Source: JABDIY01 sp963803845 (GTDB lineage: Bacteria; Actinomycetota; Acidimicrobiia; Acidimicrobiales; SZUA-35). From it: 64,000 nt of DNA. The stretch is taken from positions 1,302,001-1,366,000 of the forward strand of contig CAWDNZ010000005.1 in NCBI GenBank assembly GCA_963803845.1, given 5' to 3'. The stretch's first letter is position 1; every line of letters begins with the position of its first letter. Below the pieces are notes generated by a model. The model saw only the letters and a program-made list of their open reading frames with translations, was not told where the DNA came from and made no database searches. The translations under genes were made by a program, and so were the position numbers. Of this stretch, positions 17,463 to 26,932 are shown one piece after another.

Positions 17463-18251
17463 TTACTGCTGGTTGAAGACCGGCGCTCGCTTCGAAGCGA
17501 ATGCGGCGATGCCCTCCAAACCGTCTGGATGGGTGCTGGCCGCAAGGAAGACCTCGGCCTCACGCTCGCCGGCCTCGGGCAACGTCGAATCGAAACCTTG
17601 GTACACGAGCTTCTTGGCCTGCCCCAGAGCGAACCCCGGTCCGGCCGCCAACTTCTTGGCCATCTCCAGCGCAGCAGCGTCGGCTTCGCCAGGAGGGACG
17701 ACCCGGTTCACCAAGCCCCAGTCCTCAGCTTCCACGGCCGTCAGCATCCGGTTGTTCAACACCAGATCGAGGGCGCGCCGAACGCCAACGTGACGGGCAA
17801 GGAAGTACGTGCTGGTGCCGTCGGGGGTCACGCCAGCGTTGGTGTAGGCCATGATGAACTTGGCATTCTCGGAAGCGATCACAAGGTCGAAGGCCGCCAT
17901 GAGCGACATACCCGCTCCCCCAGCTGTTCCACCGATACCGGCGACCACCGGTTTCGGCATCGCATTCATTCGATAGAGAGCGCCGTGATAGTCGGTCAAC
18001 ATGTCCGACGCCACCCGACCAACGTTCGCCCCCTCGCCGGCGAACAACTTCAAATCGCCACCGGCGCAGAAGACCTTTCCCTCCGCGGTAACGCAGACGG
18101 CTCGGACCATGTTGTCCACGTGAGCCTCCAGCATTGCTGCACGGAGTTCTGAGGAGAACAGGGGGGTCACGGCGTTGGCCCCGGAGGGGTTGTTCAGCCG
18201 GATAGCAGCAACGTTGTCAGCAACGCCGTAGGTGATCGTCTCGAAGTTCAT
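17463..18251 (-). CDS. Enoyl-CoA hydratase/isomerase family protein
   Basis: The 262-residue crotonase-fold protein has VFCAGGDLKLF (oxyanion-hole strand) and GGTAGGAGMSLMAAFDLV. The stretch aligned with the catalytic region reads YTNAGVTPDGTSTYFLAR, so the first catalytic glutamate of classical hydratases is replaced and an aspartate occupies the second position. This pattern is closer to PaaG-type isomerases than to short-chain hydratases. It is co-directional with the unknown protein downstream. The substrate is not known. Confidence 0.85.
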   Translation of the reverse strand: MNFETITYGVADNVAAIRLNNPSGANAVTPLFSSELRAAMLEAHVDNMVRAVCVTAEGKVFCAGGDLKLFAGEGANVGRVASDMLTDYHGALYRMNAMPKPVVAGIGGTAGGAGMSLMAAFDLVIASENAKFIMAYTNAGVTPDGTSTYFLARHVGVRRALDLVLNNRMLTAVEAEDWGLVNRVVPPGEADAAALEMAKKLAAGPGFALGQAKKLVYQGFDSTLPEAGEREAEVFLAASTHPDGLEGIAAFASKRAPVFNQQ

Positions 18252-18298
18252 CCTTCGATTGTTCTTGACGCCCCCCGGAACTGCAAAAGGGGCTGGCG

Positions 18299-19300
18299 CT
18301 ACTCGTCCGGAAGTCTCTCTGCCGAGTGGGTTGTACCGGCGTCTACCGTGAACGAATCGCCGACGACGGTGAGGTCGAGCAGCTCAGCACCGGACCCGAT
18401 GAGCGCATTAGGGCCCACGATGGAATTGATGACACGGGCATCACTTCCGATCCGCGCCCCGCTTTGGATCATCGACCCTTCGATGACTGCTCCAGAGTCA
18501 ACCTGGGCCCCAAATCCCACGATGGAGTTGGTGATCGTTGCGTCATCGGCGATCGTAGCGTCGGCAGCAATGGCAGGTTCGGAGGCACGAACGCCGTTCA
18601 CGAGGTCCAGTGCAACCTTGAGATAGCTCTCCGGGGTGCCGGCATCCACCCAATAGCCCGCTTCCTGAACTGCGAACAGTTGACCAGCGGCCACCATGTC
18701 AGGGAAAACGGCTCGTTCGAGGCTGATCCTTTGGCCTTCGGGGATGCGATCCAGAACCGACGCTTCCAATATGTAGGTACCGGCATTGATCCAGTTGGTC
18801 GGGGCCTCACCGGCCCGGGGCTTTTCGATAAACGCCTCAACTCGCCCGTCAGCATCGATGGGCACCACTCCAAAGCGCGAGGGATCCTCCACCGGCGTGA
18901 GGTGAAGTGTGCCCTCACCTCCGAACGCCTCGTGCCGAGCTACCAGCTCCGAGAGATTGAGATCGTTGATCACGTCTCCATTGAGGGCGATGAACCTTTG
19001 GTCGGTGAAACCCGCCTCACGCGCTGCGAACCCAATGGCCCCACCGGTATCGAGCGGCTCGGACTCCACTGCATAGTGCAGCTTCACGCCGGCGATTTCT
19101 CCGCTGGGGTAGGCCTCCTGAAACACCTCGGGAAGGTACCCGAGGGCGAGCACCGCTTCGGTCACGCCGTGGCGGCCAAGGTTGGCGATCACCCGCTCCA
19201 GCATGGTGACACCGTTGACCGGCAACATCTGCTTTGGGGTGGAAAGTGTGAGAGGACGAAGCCTTGTTCCGAAGCCGCCAACCAGTACTACTGCGCGCAT
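18299..19300 (-). CDS. Sugar nucleotidyltransferase, mannose-1-phosphate guanylyltransferase type
   Basis: The 333-residue enzyme begins AVVLVGGFGTRLRPLTLSTPKQMLP, the NTP_transferase signature, with NGDVIND as the metal-binding site and FIEKPRAGEAPTNWINAGTY downstream. The C-terminal ~90 residues form hexapeptide-like repeats of a left-handed beta helix (TIADDATITNSIVGFGAQV...). This architecture matches actinobacterial GDP-mannose pyrophosphorylases (ManB/RmlA2-type). It would supply GDP-mannose for gmd and for the neighbouring mannosyl or rhamnosyl transferases. Glucose-1-phosphate nucleotidyltransferase activity is the main alternative. Confidence 0.82.
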   Translation of the reverse strand: MRAVVLVGGFGTRLRPLTLSTPKQMLPVNGVTMLERVIANLGRHGVTEAVLALGYLPEVFQEAYPSGEIAGVKLHYAVESEPLDTGGAIGFAAREAGFTDQRFIALNGDVINDLNLSELVARHEAFGGEGTLHLTPVEDPSRFGVVPIDADGRVEAFIEKPRAGEAPTNWINAGTYILEASVLDRIPEGQRISLERAVFPDMVAAGQLFAVQEAGYWVDAGTPESYLKVALDLVNGVRASEPAIAADATIADDATITNSIVGFGAQVDSGAVIEGSMIQSGARIGSDARVINSIVGPNALIGSGAELLDLTVVGDSFTVDAGTTHSAERLPDE

Positions 19301-19335
19301 TATGAGACCCTTGAGACGATAGTGAAACCTTCAGA

Positions 19336-20601
19336 CTACCGCGAGCGCAGTTCTGCTATCAGTAGCCCATACGCCTCAGCCTGCTGGTCAGGGGTGTAGA
19401 GATGGCTCAGATAGGCGTGCGCTCGTTCTCCCATCGCTCGCAGCTCTTCCGGGTCGGCCAACATCTCCGCCACCGCCTCCACGAAGAGATGAGGATCATC
19501 GGGAGGAACAGCCGAGCCGGCTCCGGCGGCGCAGATGATCCGATCAGCATCGCTGTCAACATCGATAGAGGCCAGAACCGGTCGACCAGCCGCCATGATC
19601 CCGTAGAGCTTGCTGGGCGTGCTGCTCTTGGCAAGGCCTTTCCGGAGAAGGATGAGATGCAGGTCAGCCGACCCCAGGACGTCGGACACAGCTTCTCGGG
19701 GCGCAAAGTCCGTCAGGAGGACGTTGGGTAGCGGGGCGGCCCACTCTTCTACTGCGGCTCTGGCAGCGCCTTCTCCGTTGATCACAAAGACCAGCTCTGG
19801 CCGATCCAGGAAGTGCTGGGCAGCCGCTTGAACCAACGAGAAACTTTGGCTGAACCCGACATTTCCCGAGTACATGACCACCGTCTTCTCCTCCAACGAA
19901 TGGTCCCTTCGGTACTGGGTGTGACGGTCCACCACCTGAACGCGGGACGTATCCACGAAGTTGGGAATGATCCGCACGCGTTCGACGGGGTCCACACCGG
20001 TTGGCAGTTTCATCCGCACATTCTCCGCCTGGTCCTCCGAGAGCACCGTGACAACATCGGCACTTGAATAGAGGGACCGCTCCAGCCGTCTCGCCGCAGC
20101 GATAACGCGAGGGTTGCTCAACATTCCCAGATCCACGGCAACGTCAGGGAAGATGTCTTGCACATTGAAGATGAAAGGCACGTGGAACCGGCGAGCCAAG
20201 ATCCGAGCCGCGCTGCCGAAAAAAATGGGGGGAGACATCGCAATCACGACATCAGGCGGCTTCTTGAAAACCGATACCGCCAGGGAAAGGGCGGTCTGCG
20301 CAACGAAAGCCAGACCACGCGAGACGATGCTTCCCTTGTCCGTGGGAAATGGCCAGACGCGGGTGATCGAACCGAAGCTGGTGGCTTCGATTCTGACCGG
20401 ACGACCTCGCCACGCTGGTTCCACACTGTGATCGCGATACCACGGCAGTGACGTGACTACGTCGATCGTGTGGCCATGAGCCGCCAAGGAATGCACGAGG
20501 CGGGTCATCACTTCACCGGTAGCCGCATGAAGGTCCGGATCAAAGTGGGGGCACAGAACAAGAATTCGAAACGGCGGGAGGTCTTCAGGCAAGGGCGTCA
20601 C
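19336..20601 (-). CDS. GT4 glycosyltransferase, WbuB-like
   Basis: The 421-residue protein has the two-domain GT-B fold of WbuB-type transferases: ILVLCPHFDPDLHAATGEVM at the N-terminus, DVVIAMSPPIFFGSAARIL, FIFNVQDIFPDVAVDLGML, then the C-terminal VVMYSGNVGFSQSF and STPSKLYGIMAAGRPVLASI. The last stretch corresponds to the donor-binding region. It overlaps the start-proximal GT4 gene by 17 bp and belongs to the leftward polysaccharide block. The sugar is unknown. Confidence 0.87.
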   Translation of the reverse strand: MTPLPEDLPPFRILVLCPHFDPDLHAATGEVMTRLVHSLAAHGHTIDVVTSLPWYRDHSVEPAWRGRPVRIEATSFGSITRVWPFPTDKGSIVSRGLAFVAQTALSLAVSVFKKPPDVVIAMSPPIFFGSAARILARRFHVPFIFNVQDIFPDVAVDLGMLSNPRVIAAARRLERSLYSSADVVTVLSEDQAENVRMKLPTGVDPVERVRIIPNFVDTSRVQVVDRHTQYRRDHSLEEKTVVMYSGNVGFSQSFSLVQAAAQHFLDRPELVFVINGEGAARAAVEEWAAPLPNVLLTDFAPREAVSDVLGSADLHLILLRKGLAKSSTPSKLYGIMAAGRPVLASIDVDSDADRIICAAGAGSAVPPDDPHLFVEAVAEMLADPEELRAMGERAHAYLSHLYTPDQQAEAYGLLIAELRSR

Positions 20602-21679
20602 GATAGGCGGAAATCAGCGCCTCGCCTGCCCTCTTCCAAGTAAAGCGGGATGCCCACTTGGCCCCGGCCATCGCCATCTCAGCGGCTTTCTCGGGATTGG
20701 TGAGGACGGCCACGATCGCTTCGGCTAGAGCGACCGGATCTCGCACTGGCACCACCGTGGCCGCCGGTCCAACCACCTCCGGCAACGAACCAGCGTCGGT
20801 CACTACGACCGGCGTGCTGTGGTTCATGGCCTCCAACGCCGGCAAACCGAACCCCTCGTACTCGGAGGGAAACGCCACTACCGTTGCGTTGCTGTACCAC
20901 TCCTGCATTTCCGATTCTGAAATCCACCCGGTGATCTCCACAACATCACCGAGGCCATAGGAGGCAATCTGCTCCCGAACGGTGTCGATCAGCGGTCCGG
21001 GACCGCCGGTCAGGACCAGCCGGGCATTCGGTACGGTCGCCCGAACGGCGACAAAGGCATCGATAAGGTCGCAATGCCGCTTGTGTGCGTAGGCGATCGC
21101 CGGATAGAGGACCACCGGGTCGCCCCCGATGGGAGTCTGGGGTGTGGACCCCGGCCGTACACCGAAGGGCACCACACGAATCACCTCCTGCGGTACAGCG
21201 AGGAGTTCTTCCAAGCGTTGGGCCGTGAACTTGCTGGGGACTGTGATGAGTTTGGCGTCATGAACCGAGCGCGGAATCATCTGGCCAAGCCAACCGCGCT
21301 TCATGCGGCCAAAGTTCTGCGGCAGGTCGAGTGGTTGGACGTCGAGAATCGTGAGGATCGATTGCGCCGGAGCACCTTTGGGCAGTACTCCGCCGGCGTA
21401 GTGCATCAGTTGGTGACGACCGGTATGCCGTGAGAGCCAGGTGTGCTCAGCCGCGATCCGACCCAATCTCTTGGCGTGCAGGTTGGGCGCCACAACAAAC
21501 TCGAACCGGTGCCCAATGTCAGGATGGTGATCCAAAATGGCCCGCGGCCCGTACAACACCAGTTCCAAGTCCAAGGGGTCCACATCATGGACGGCCCGAA
21601 GCAGACTGAGTGTGTAATTCTCGCTTCCCCCTACAACGCCGGGTTCAAGCCACAGCAGGTTGATTCCAATGGACTCCAT
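20585..21679 (-). CDS. GT4 glycosyltransferase
   Basis: From the ATG at 21679 the protein has 364 residues. The start codon overlaps the stop of the preceding GT gene as TGATG, which supports coupling. It begins SIGINLLWLEPGVVGGSENY (glycine-rich acceptor loop) and carries ITGWISESEMQEWY and the donor-binding EYEGFGLPALEAMNHSTPVV. It is probably a retaining transferase acting on a nucleotide-sugar donor for the envelope polysaccharide made by this block. The longer frame up to 21751 overlaps the upstream gene and is not needed. Confidence 0.86.
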   Translation of the reverse strand: MESIGINLLWLEPGVVGGSENYTLSLLRAVHDVDPLDLELVLYGPRAILDHHPDIGHRFEFVVAPNLHAKRLGRIAAEHTWLSRHTGRHQLMHYAGGVLPKGAPAQSILTILDVQPLDLPQNFGRMKRGWLGQMIPRSVHDAKLITVPSKFTAQRLEELLAVPQEVIRVVPFGVRPGSTPQTPIGGDPVVLYPAIAYAHKRHCDLIDAFVAVRATVPNARLVLTGGPGPLIDTVREQIASYGLGDVVEITGWISESEMQEWYSNATVVAFPSEYEGFGLPALEAMNHSTPVVVTDAGSLPEVVGPAATVVPVRDPVALAEAIVAVLTNPEKAAEMAMAGAKWASRFTWKRAGEALISAYRDALA

Positions 21680-22795
21680 CAATCCCTGGAGCCCTTCCGC
21701 TGTTGGGCGGAACGGAAAGCTTCTACGTACCCGGTCGCAGTTCGGTCCCAAGACATTTCTCGTGCCCTCGCCAACCCTTTCATCCGCAATTCCTCGGCGA
21801 CTGCATTGTCTTGGAGAACCTCGTTGAGGGCAGCGGCAATCGCTTCGGGTGTGGCCGGGTCCACCAGAAGCGCAGCATCACCGGCCGCCTCGGCAGTGGC
21901 GGTTCCCGACGATGTCACCACCGGCGTTCCCTGGGCCATCGCCTCCAGTACCGGGAGCCCGAAGCCTTCGGCATGAGAGGGAAAGGCAAAAACGCTGGCC
22001 GCCGCATACAGAAGGTGCAGATCTCGGTCCGACACTCGGCCCAGTCGGTGGCAGCGGTCACCGAGCGGGCGGAGAATGTCTGCACCATCGGAGATCCACC
22101 CCTCCGGACCAACCACCACGAGAGGAGCATCCACTGTGGACATCGCCTGAACCAAACCGGCGAGGTTTTTCGCGCGGTTCGAGGGTTCCCACCCACAACA
22201 CGAACCGAGGGGGCAGTTGATAATTGGTTCGGGCCTCGTCAACCTCTATTCGGTGCACCCGGGACTTCGATACGCCCCACGGAACGACGCGGATCCGATC
22301 CGCAGCAACGCCGGCCTGCAGGCAACGATCCGCAACGTGTTGCGAGGGCGTCACGATGATCTGAGATCTCTTCACCGTGGCGGCGAACGCCCGGGGAAAG
22401 AACATTCGACCTCGGGCCGAATTCCACTCGGGGTGATCCAGGAATTCGAGATCATGAACGGTGGAGACCATCGGAACTGACGACGCGGGCGGAGGGACCA
22501 TGGCCGACGCCCACACAACATCGAGAGGTTCCGCCAGGCGCGTGGTCCGAGGCCATCCCAAACGCAGCCAGCCCTCATAGAGCAAAGGACGAGGCAGGCC
22601 GCTGTGCACAACTGGGATGGTGAGGTCGTGGCTGTCACCGCCGGGGTCGCTCCCCTGGTCTCCATGCCGGGCGGCAATACCAACCAGTTCCACGCCACCG
22701 GCCCGCTGGAGCGCCCTGATGGTCTTGTGTGTAGCCCGGCCCGTTCCACCGGGGACCGGGTGCCAGAACTGCTCAACAGTGACGGCGACCCTCAT
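21679..22795 (-). pseudogene. GT4 glycosyltransferase interrupted by a single-base frameshift
   Basis: The N-terminal half reads from an ATG at 22795 (MRVAVTVEQFWHPVPGGTGR) through RFVLWVGTLEPR. The C-terminal half is in another frame from KNLAGLVQAM through HAEGFGLPVLEAMAQGTPVV to the stop at 21679. Removing one base near 22170-22176 (the GCGCGAAAAA stretch on the minus strand) joins them into a complete ~370-residue GT4 with EPRKNLAGLV, the usual family sequence. Both halves are otherwise undamaged, so this is either a recent mutation or a base-calling error. It is the first glycosyltransferase after the repeat-rich gap. Confidence 0.85.
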
Positions 22796-23115
22796 CGACC
22801 CCAACCCTATTACATTGCCGTCCCTCCGGGGGCCGTTCGCCGCCACGGAGGCTCGCCTGCTCGGACTGCGCAGCGCGCCTTAGGCCTGCGGCGCGATGGG
22901 AGCTGGCTGCATGATTGCTGTCCCTCTGGGCGCCGTTCGCCGCCATGGAGGCTCCGCCTCCGGCGCTCCAACAGATGGTCGTGACTCTGGGCTGGGACTG
23001 CTCAACGTCTGTCTGCACTGCGTTGAGTAGTCCGAGTTGCAGTTTCCGGCTGTCTTTTGGAGGCCGGAGGCGAAGGCTGAGTGCCGTTTGAACGCCTCCC
23101 AGAGGGAAGGCCGAC
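22796..23115. repeat. Non-coding 320-bp gap made of a compound, MITE-like repeat element
   Basis: No gene is seen here. Two copies of the same terminal motif occur at 22821-22838 (TCCCTCCGGGGGCCGTTC) and 22921-22938 (TCCCTCTGGGCGCCGTTC). An inverted counterpart ends the element at 23090-23107 (GAACGCCTCCCAGAGGGA). A strong hairpin lies inside: 22995-23007 pairs with 23021-23033 over 13 positions with one G-T. The first motif is identical to one at 28886-28903, so this is an interspersed family. The element lies between the uxs stop and the next gene, so the hairpin could also end or weaken transcription. Confidence 0.75.
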
Positions 23116-24054
23116 TTACAAACCGAGGACGGCGGCGAAATAGGCTGTGGTTTTCTCCAAGCCCTCGCGCAGCGGGACTTTGGGCGACCAGCCCAGCTCG
23201 CGATTGGCAACGGTCAGGTCGGGGCGACGCTGCATCGGATCGTCCTTGGGCAGCGGCTCATGCACCACCCCGCCGGATGAGTTGGTGATTTCTACAACCT
23301 GTTCGGCCAACTCCAGCATTGTGAACTCTTTGTCGTTTCCTATGTTCACGGGCAGTGCGTAGTCGGAGTCGAGCAACGCCAGTTGGCCCTCGATCTGGTC
23401 GGTTACGTAACAGAAGCTGCGGGACTGGGTTCCGTCGCCGTACACGGTCAAGGGTTCGCCGCGCAGAGCCTGAGTGATGAAGTTGCTCACCACCCGTCCG
23501 TCGTCAGGGCGCATCAAGGGCCCGTAGGTATTGAACGTCCGCACGATTCGAACGTCGATGCCATGATGCCGGTGGTAGGCCAGAGTGAGCGCCTCGGCAA
23601 ATCGCTTGGCTTCGTCGTACATGCTGCGGGGCCCGTTGGGGTTCACGTTGCCCCAATAGGTCTCGGGCTGGGGATGCACCAGCGGGTCTCCATAGACCTC
23701 GCTAGTGGAATTAAAGAAGAATTTGGCGCCCTTTGCACGGGCCAAACCGAGGCAGTTGTGAGTGCCGAGCGAACCGACCTTGAGAATCTGGATCGGGATG
23801 CGTTCAAAGTCCACCGGAGATGCGGGAGATGCCAGATGCATGATGGCATCGACCGGACCAGGCACCCAGACGTGATTGGAGACGTCGAGTTTCGTGAACG
23901 AAAAGCGTTCGTGACCGAAAAGCTCTTCGAGGTTGGATTTGGAACCGGTTACGAGATTGTCCAAGACGACGACCTCATCACCCCGATCCAGGAGCGCTCG
24001 AACAAGATTGGAGCCGAGGAAGCCGGCACCTCCGGTTACTACGACACGGGCCAC
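23116..24054 (-). CDS. uxs: UDP-glucuronate decarboxylase (UDP-xylose synthase)
   Basis: The 312-residue SDR converts UDP-glucuronate to UDP-xylose with bound NAD. Signatures are VVTGGAGFLGSNLVRAL, HLASPASPVDFERIP, the serine/tyrosine/lysine triad in STSEVYGDPLVHPQPE and PRSMYDEAKRFAEAL, and RTFNTYGPLMRPDDGRVVSN. The HPQPE and NPNGPRSMYDEAKR stretches are typical for this subfamily rather than for 4-epimerases. It starts 4 bp after the ugd stop, and ugd makes its substrate. Confidence 0.92.
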   Translation of the reverse strand: MARVVVTGGAGFLGSNLVRALLDRGDEVVVLDNLVTGSKSNLEELFGHERFSFTKLDVSNHVWVPGPVDAIMHLASPASPVDFERIPIQILKVGSLGTHNCLGLARAKGAKFFFNSTSEVYGDPLVHPQPETYWGNVNPNGPRSMYDEAKRFAEALTLAYHRHHGIDVRIVRTFNTYGPLMRPDDGRVVSNFITQALRGEPLTVYGDGTQSRSFCYVTDQIEGQLALLDSDYALPVNIGNDKEFTMLELAEQVVEITNSSGGVVHEPLPKDDPMQRRPDLTVANRELGWSPKVPLREGLEKTTAYFAAVLGL

Positions 24055-24058
24055 GGGG

Positions 24059-25336
24059 TCAGCGACCGATGCCGATCACGGTGAAGCCACGACGCAGCAG
24101 AACCGAACGATCCAGCAGGTTACGGGCATCGATGATGACCCGGCCCCTCATCTGTTCAGCCAGTTGATCGAAATCGACAAACTTGAACTCCGGCCATTCG
24201 GTGAGCACGACAAGAACATCAGCGTCCTTGGCTGCGATCAACGGATCGGAAACCACCGCTACCAATGGTAGTTCCTTGACACTATTGGGCACCGCGGGGT
24301 CATAGGCAGTAATCTGTGCCCCGGCGCCACTCACCCGCTGCAGCACCTCGATGGCAGGAGACTCTCGGAGGTCGTCCGTGCCAGCTTTGAAAGACAGGCC
24401 CCAAGCGGCCACCTTCTTGTCGATCAGGTCATCGCCAAGCGCTTTGAGAACCTTCTGAGCGGTCCGTTCGAACTGAGCGTTGTTCACCGCTAGGACTTCA
24501 CGCAAGAGGGTGAAGTCATAGCCGTAGTCCTCGGCGATTTTGGCGAGCGCAGCAACGTCTTTAGGAAAGCAGCTGCCGCCCCATCCAGGGCCGGGGCGTA
24601 GGAAATCCTTGCCGATCCTGGTGTCGTAGCCCATCCCCAGCGTCACATCGTTGACATCGGCGCCCACATGCTCGCACAGGTTGGCGATGGCGTTGACAAA
24701 GCTGAGCTTGGTGGCGAGGAAGGCGTTGCTGGCGTACTTGATGGTCTCTGCCGACACCGGGTCGGTCACCATGATGGGCGCCCGAACTCGCGAGTAAAGC
24801 GCCGCAACCCTGATAGCAGCCTTTTGGTCACTGGCGCCGATGACCACACGGTCTGGGTTGAGAAAGTCTTTGACGGCGGTCCCCTCGCGGAGGAACTCCG
24901 GATTGGAAACCACCTGCACATCTGAACGGTTGAGATGCATGGCAACGACCTCGGTGGAACCCACCGGAACGGTGGACTTGTTCACTACCACCGAATCGGT
25001 GGGAAGGCAGGGGCCGATCTCTTCGGCGGCGGCCTCGAGATAGTGGAGGTCAGCCGAGCCGTCATCACCTTGGGGGGTTGGCACGCACAGATAGTGGAAT
25101 TCGGCGTACGAGCTGGCGTTCACCGCACCGACGACGAACTTGATCTTCCCGGCAGCCAGCGCTTCGCTGACGATTCGACCGAGTCCTTCTTCGACGATGG
25201 GGATTTCCCCTCGCTGCAAACGTTCGATCTTTTCCACGTCGATATCCGCACAGATCACGTCGTGACCCAGATGGGCAAAACAGGCGCCGGTCGTAAGTCC
25301 CACGTACCCAGTTCCGATTACGGCAATTGTTGCCAC
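24059..25336 (-). CDS. ugd: UDP-glucose 6-dehydrogenase
   Basis: The enzyme oxidises UDP-glucose twice to UDP-glucuronate with NAD. The 425-residue protein has the Rossmann motif IAVIGTGYVGLTTGACFA, the CVPTPQGDDGSADL substrate loop, SNPEFLREGTAVKDF, and the catalytic cysteine in GPGWGGSCFPKDV. The length is typical. Its product feeds uxs directly downstream. The 126-bp gap upstream (25337-25462) probably holds the promoter for the polysaccharide block. Confidence 0.95.
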   Translation of the reverse strand: MATIAVIGTGYVGLTTGACFAHLGHDVICADIDVEKIERLQRGEIPIVEEGLGRIVSEALAAGKIKFVVGAVNASSYAEFHYLCVPTPQGDDGSADLHYLEAAAEEIGPCLPTDSVVVNKSTVPVGSTEVVAMHLNRSDVQVVSNPEFLREGTAVKDFLNPDRVVIGASDQKAAIRVAALYSRVRAPIMVTDPVSAETIKYASNAFLATKLSFVNAIANLCEHVGADVNDVTLGMGYDTRIGKDFLRPGPGWGGSCFPKDVAALAKIAEDYGYDFTLLREVLAVNNAQFERTAQKVLKALGDDLIDKKVAAWGLSFKAGTDDLRESPAIEVLQRVSGAGAQITAYDPAVPNSVKELPLVAVVSDPLIAAKDADVLVVLTEWPEFKFVDFDQLAEQMRGRVIIDARNLLDRSVLLRRGFTVIGIGR

Positions 25337-25462
25337 GTTTCACTCACCTCAAGTCAGGATTCCACCAGCGATTAGACTAGCTATGTCAGACACGGGGGCT
25401 GATGATGGGTGGACTTACCTGTTTTCACAGCGGTCCGTGGCCAACCAGGACCCGTAGGGTAT

Positions 25463-26932
25463 TCATCGGCCGCAACTTGCCGCATTAAACCCTGAATCTT
25501 GACTTAACGCGGCACTTCCCTCACCCGGAGCGTCCACGCCATCCTCGCTGCCGGAGGCTATGACAGCATCGGTGAGGTCATCGGGTGCCGTGCCGCCCTC
25601 GGGCAGACCGCCTGAAGCGAGGGGTTCGCCGAATGCCACCACGACCGACCGAGGGGGAAGACCACCCACCTCGACCAGCCGGACCGGATCGGTCATCTGA
25701 CCGGCAACTACTTGGGCCACGCTGGCCTCGTTGGGGCCGTAGCGAACCTCGATACCCGAATGGAGGAGTGGAGCTGGGCTTACCCGGACATCGCCAAATC
25801 CCCTGATCAGGAACGATCTGGCGAGTGCTTCCGCCTCGGTCCCTGTTCCCGATGTGTGGACGATCTCCACCCGTACGGTTCGTGGGTCGGTCGGTTCGGA
25901 ACCCCGAAACAGTTCCAAGATGGGTTCGGAGTGGTCCGGATTCAGAAAGAGAACACTGGAGGAGCCCACCCAGCCGAATTCGGCCGGCAGGCTGTAGGCC
26001 TGGAGATTGTTGGAATCAAACTGCCGAAATGCGCCTCCCAGATCAAGCAGCAGCGCTGGCGAAAGGTCCTGGTCAAGGGTGACATGCTCAATCGCTGCAT
26101 CGATGAGACCGTCAAAGACAAAGGGGTTACGTGACCCGGAGTTGATGGCCTTTGCGGCCACTTGTTTGAGAAAATCCTGTTGGCGGCGGATGCGATTCAG
26201 GTCGCTCGCCTGCTCGGACACCCAGACGCCATCGTCATCGAGGGTTTGGTAGTAGCGAGACCGGACGTATGCCAGTGCGGTCCGCCCATCCAGCGGCTGA
26301 CAGCCCGTCTCGAGCATCTGGAAGCCGGTCTGGCTGGTATTGGTTCGCGTGTTCCAATCACGGGCGGGCTGGTCGAACCAGACGCTTACCTCGCCCAAGG
26401 CGTTCACCAAACCTTGGAAGCCCGCAAAGTCCACGTTCACGTAGTGATTGATCGGTATCCCGAAGTTCTGTTCAATGGTCTCGATCAACATGGCCGGTCC
26501 GCCTACGGCAAATGCACTGTTGATTTTGGCCTCCCGGTCACGGCCGGCGATCGGAACCCACAGGTCACGAGGGATCGACAGTAGAGCCGCGGAGCCATCT
26601 CGCTCATCGACATGAGCCACGATGATGACATCGCCATTCCGCTCACCCTGACGTTCGAGACCGATGGGGTCGTCGTCGTCGAGCGTGGCTGCAGAATCCG
26701 AGCCGACCAAGAGAACGTTGATCACGCGCTCCCCCGGACGAGAGCTTCCCGTGGCAGGAGTGAGCGATCCCCCCAACGCAACTCGTTCGATGGCCTCGAT
26801 TCGGCCGTGACTGTTGTTGATGACATAGGCGCCCGTCAACGCAGTAACGATCGCTATCACGTTGACGAGAATGAGGAATCGTTGAAACCATCCCCGCCTG
26901 GGCTGTCCATCGCTTGTGGAGTGCGACCTCAC
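25463..26932 (-). CDS. LytR-CpsA-Psr (LCP) family cell-wall glycopolymer ligase with LytR_C domain
   Basis: The 489-residue protein has a cytoplasmic basic N-terminus, one membrane anchor (FLILVNVIAIVTALTGAYVI), and an extracellular LCP domain: INVLLVGSDSAATL, RNGDVIIVAHVDE, LLSIPRDLWVPI, and the later RRQQDFLKQVAAKAI. The C-terminal part (VRVEIVHTSGTGTEAEALA...) fits the LytR_C domain common in actinobacteria. LCP proteins attach undecaprenyl-linked polymers to peptidoglycan, so it likely anchors the polysaccharide made by the adjacent genes. The GTG start overlaps the thiamine pyrophosphokinase stop. Confidence 0.9.
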   Translation of the reverse strand: MRSHSTSDGQPRRGWFQRFLILVNVIAIVTALTGAYVINNSHGRIEAIERVALGGSLTPATGSSRPGERVINVLLVGSDSAATLDDDDPIGLERQGERNGDVIIVAHVDERDGSAALLSIPRDLWVPIAGRDREAKINSAFAVGGPAMLIETIEQNFGIPINHYVNVDFAGFQGLVNALGEVSVWFDQPARDWNTRTNTSQTGFQMLETGCQPLDGRTALAYVRSRYYQTLDDDGVWVSEQASDLNRIRRQQDFLKQVAAKAINSGSRNPFVFDGLIDAAIEHVTLDQDLSPALLLDLGGAFRQFDSNNLQAYSLPAEFGWVGSSSVLFLNPDHSEPILELFRGSEPTDPRTVRVEIVHTSGTGTEAEALARSFLIRGFGDVRVSPAPLLHSGIEVRYGPNEASVAQVVAGQMTDPVRLVEVGGLPPRSVVVAFGEPLASGGLPEGGTAPDDLTDAVIASGSEDGVDAPGEGSAALSQDSGFNAASCGR

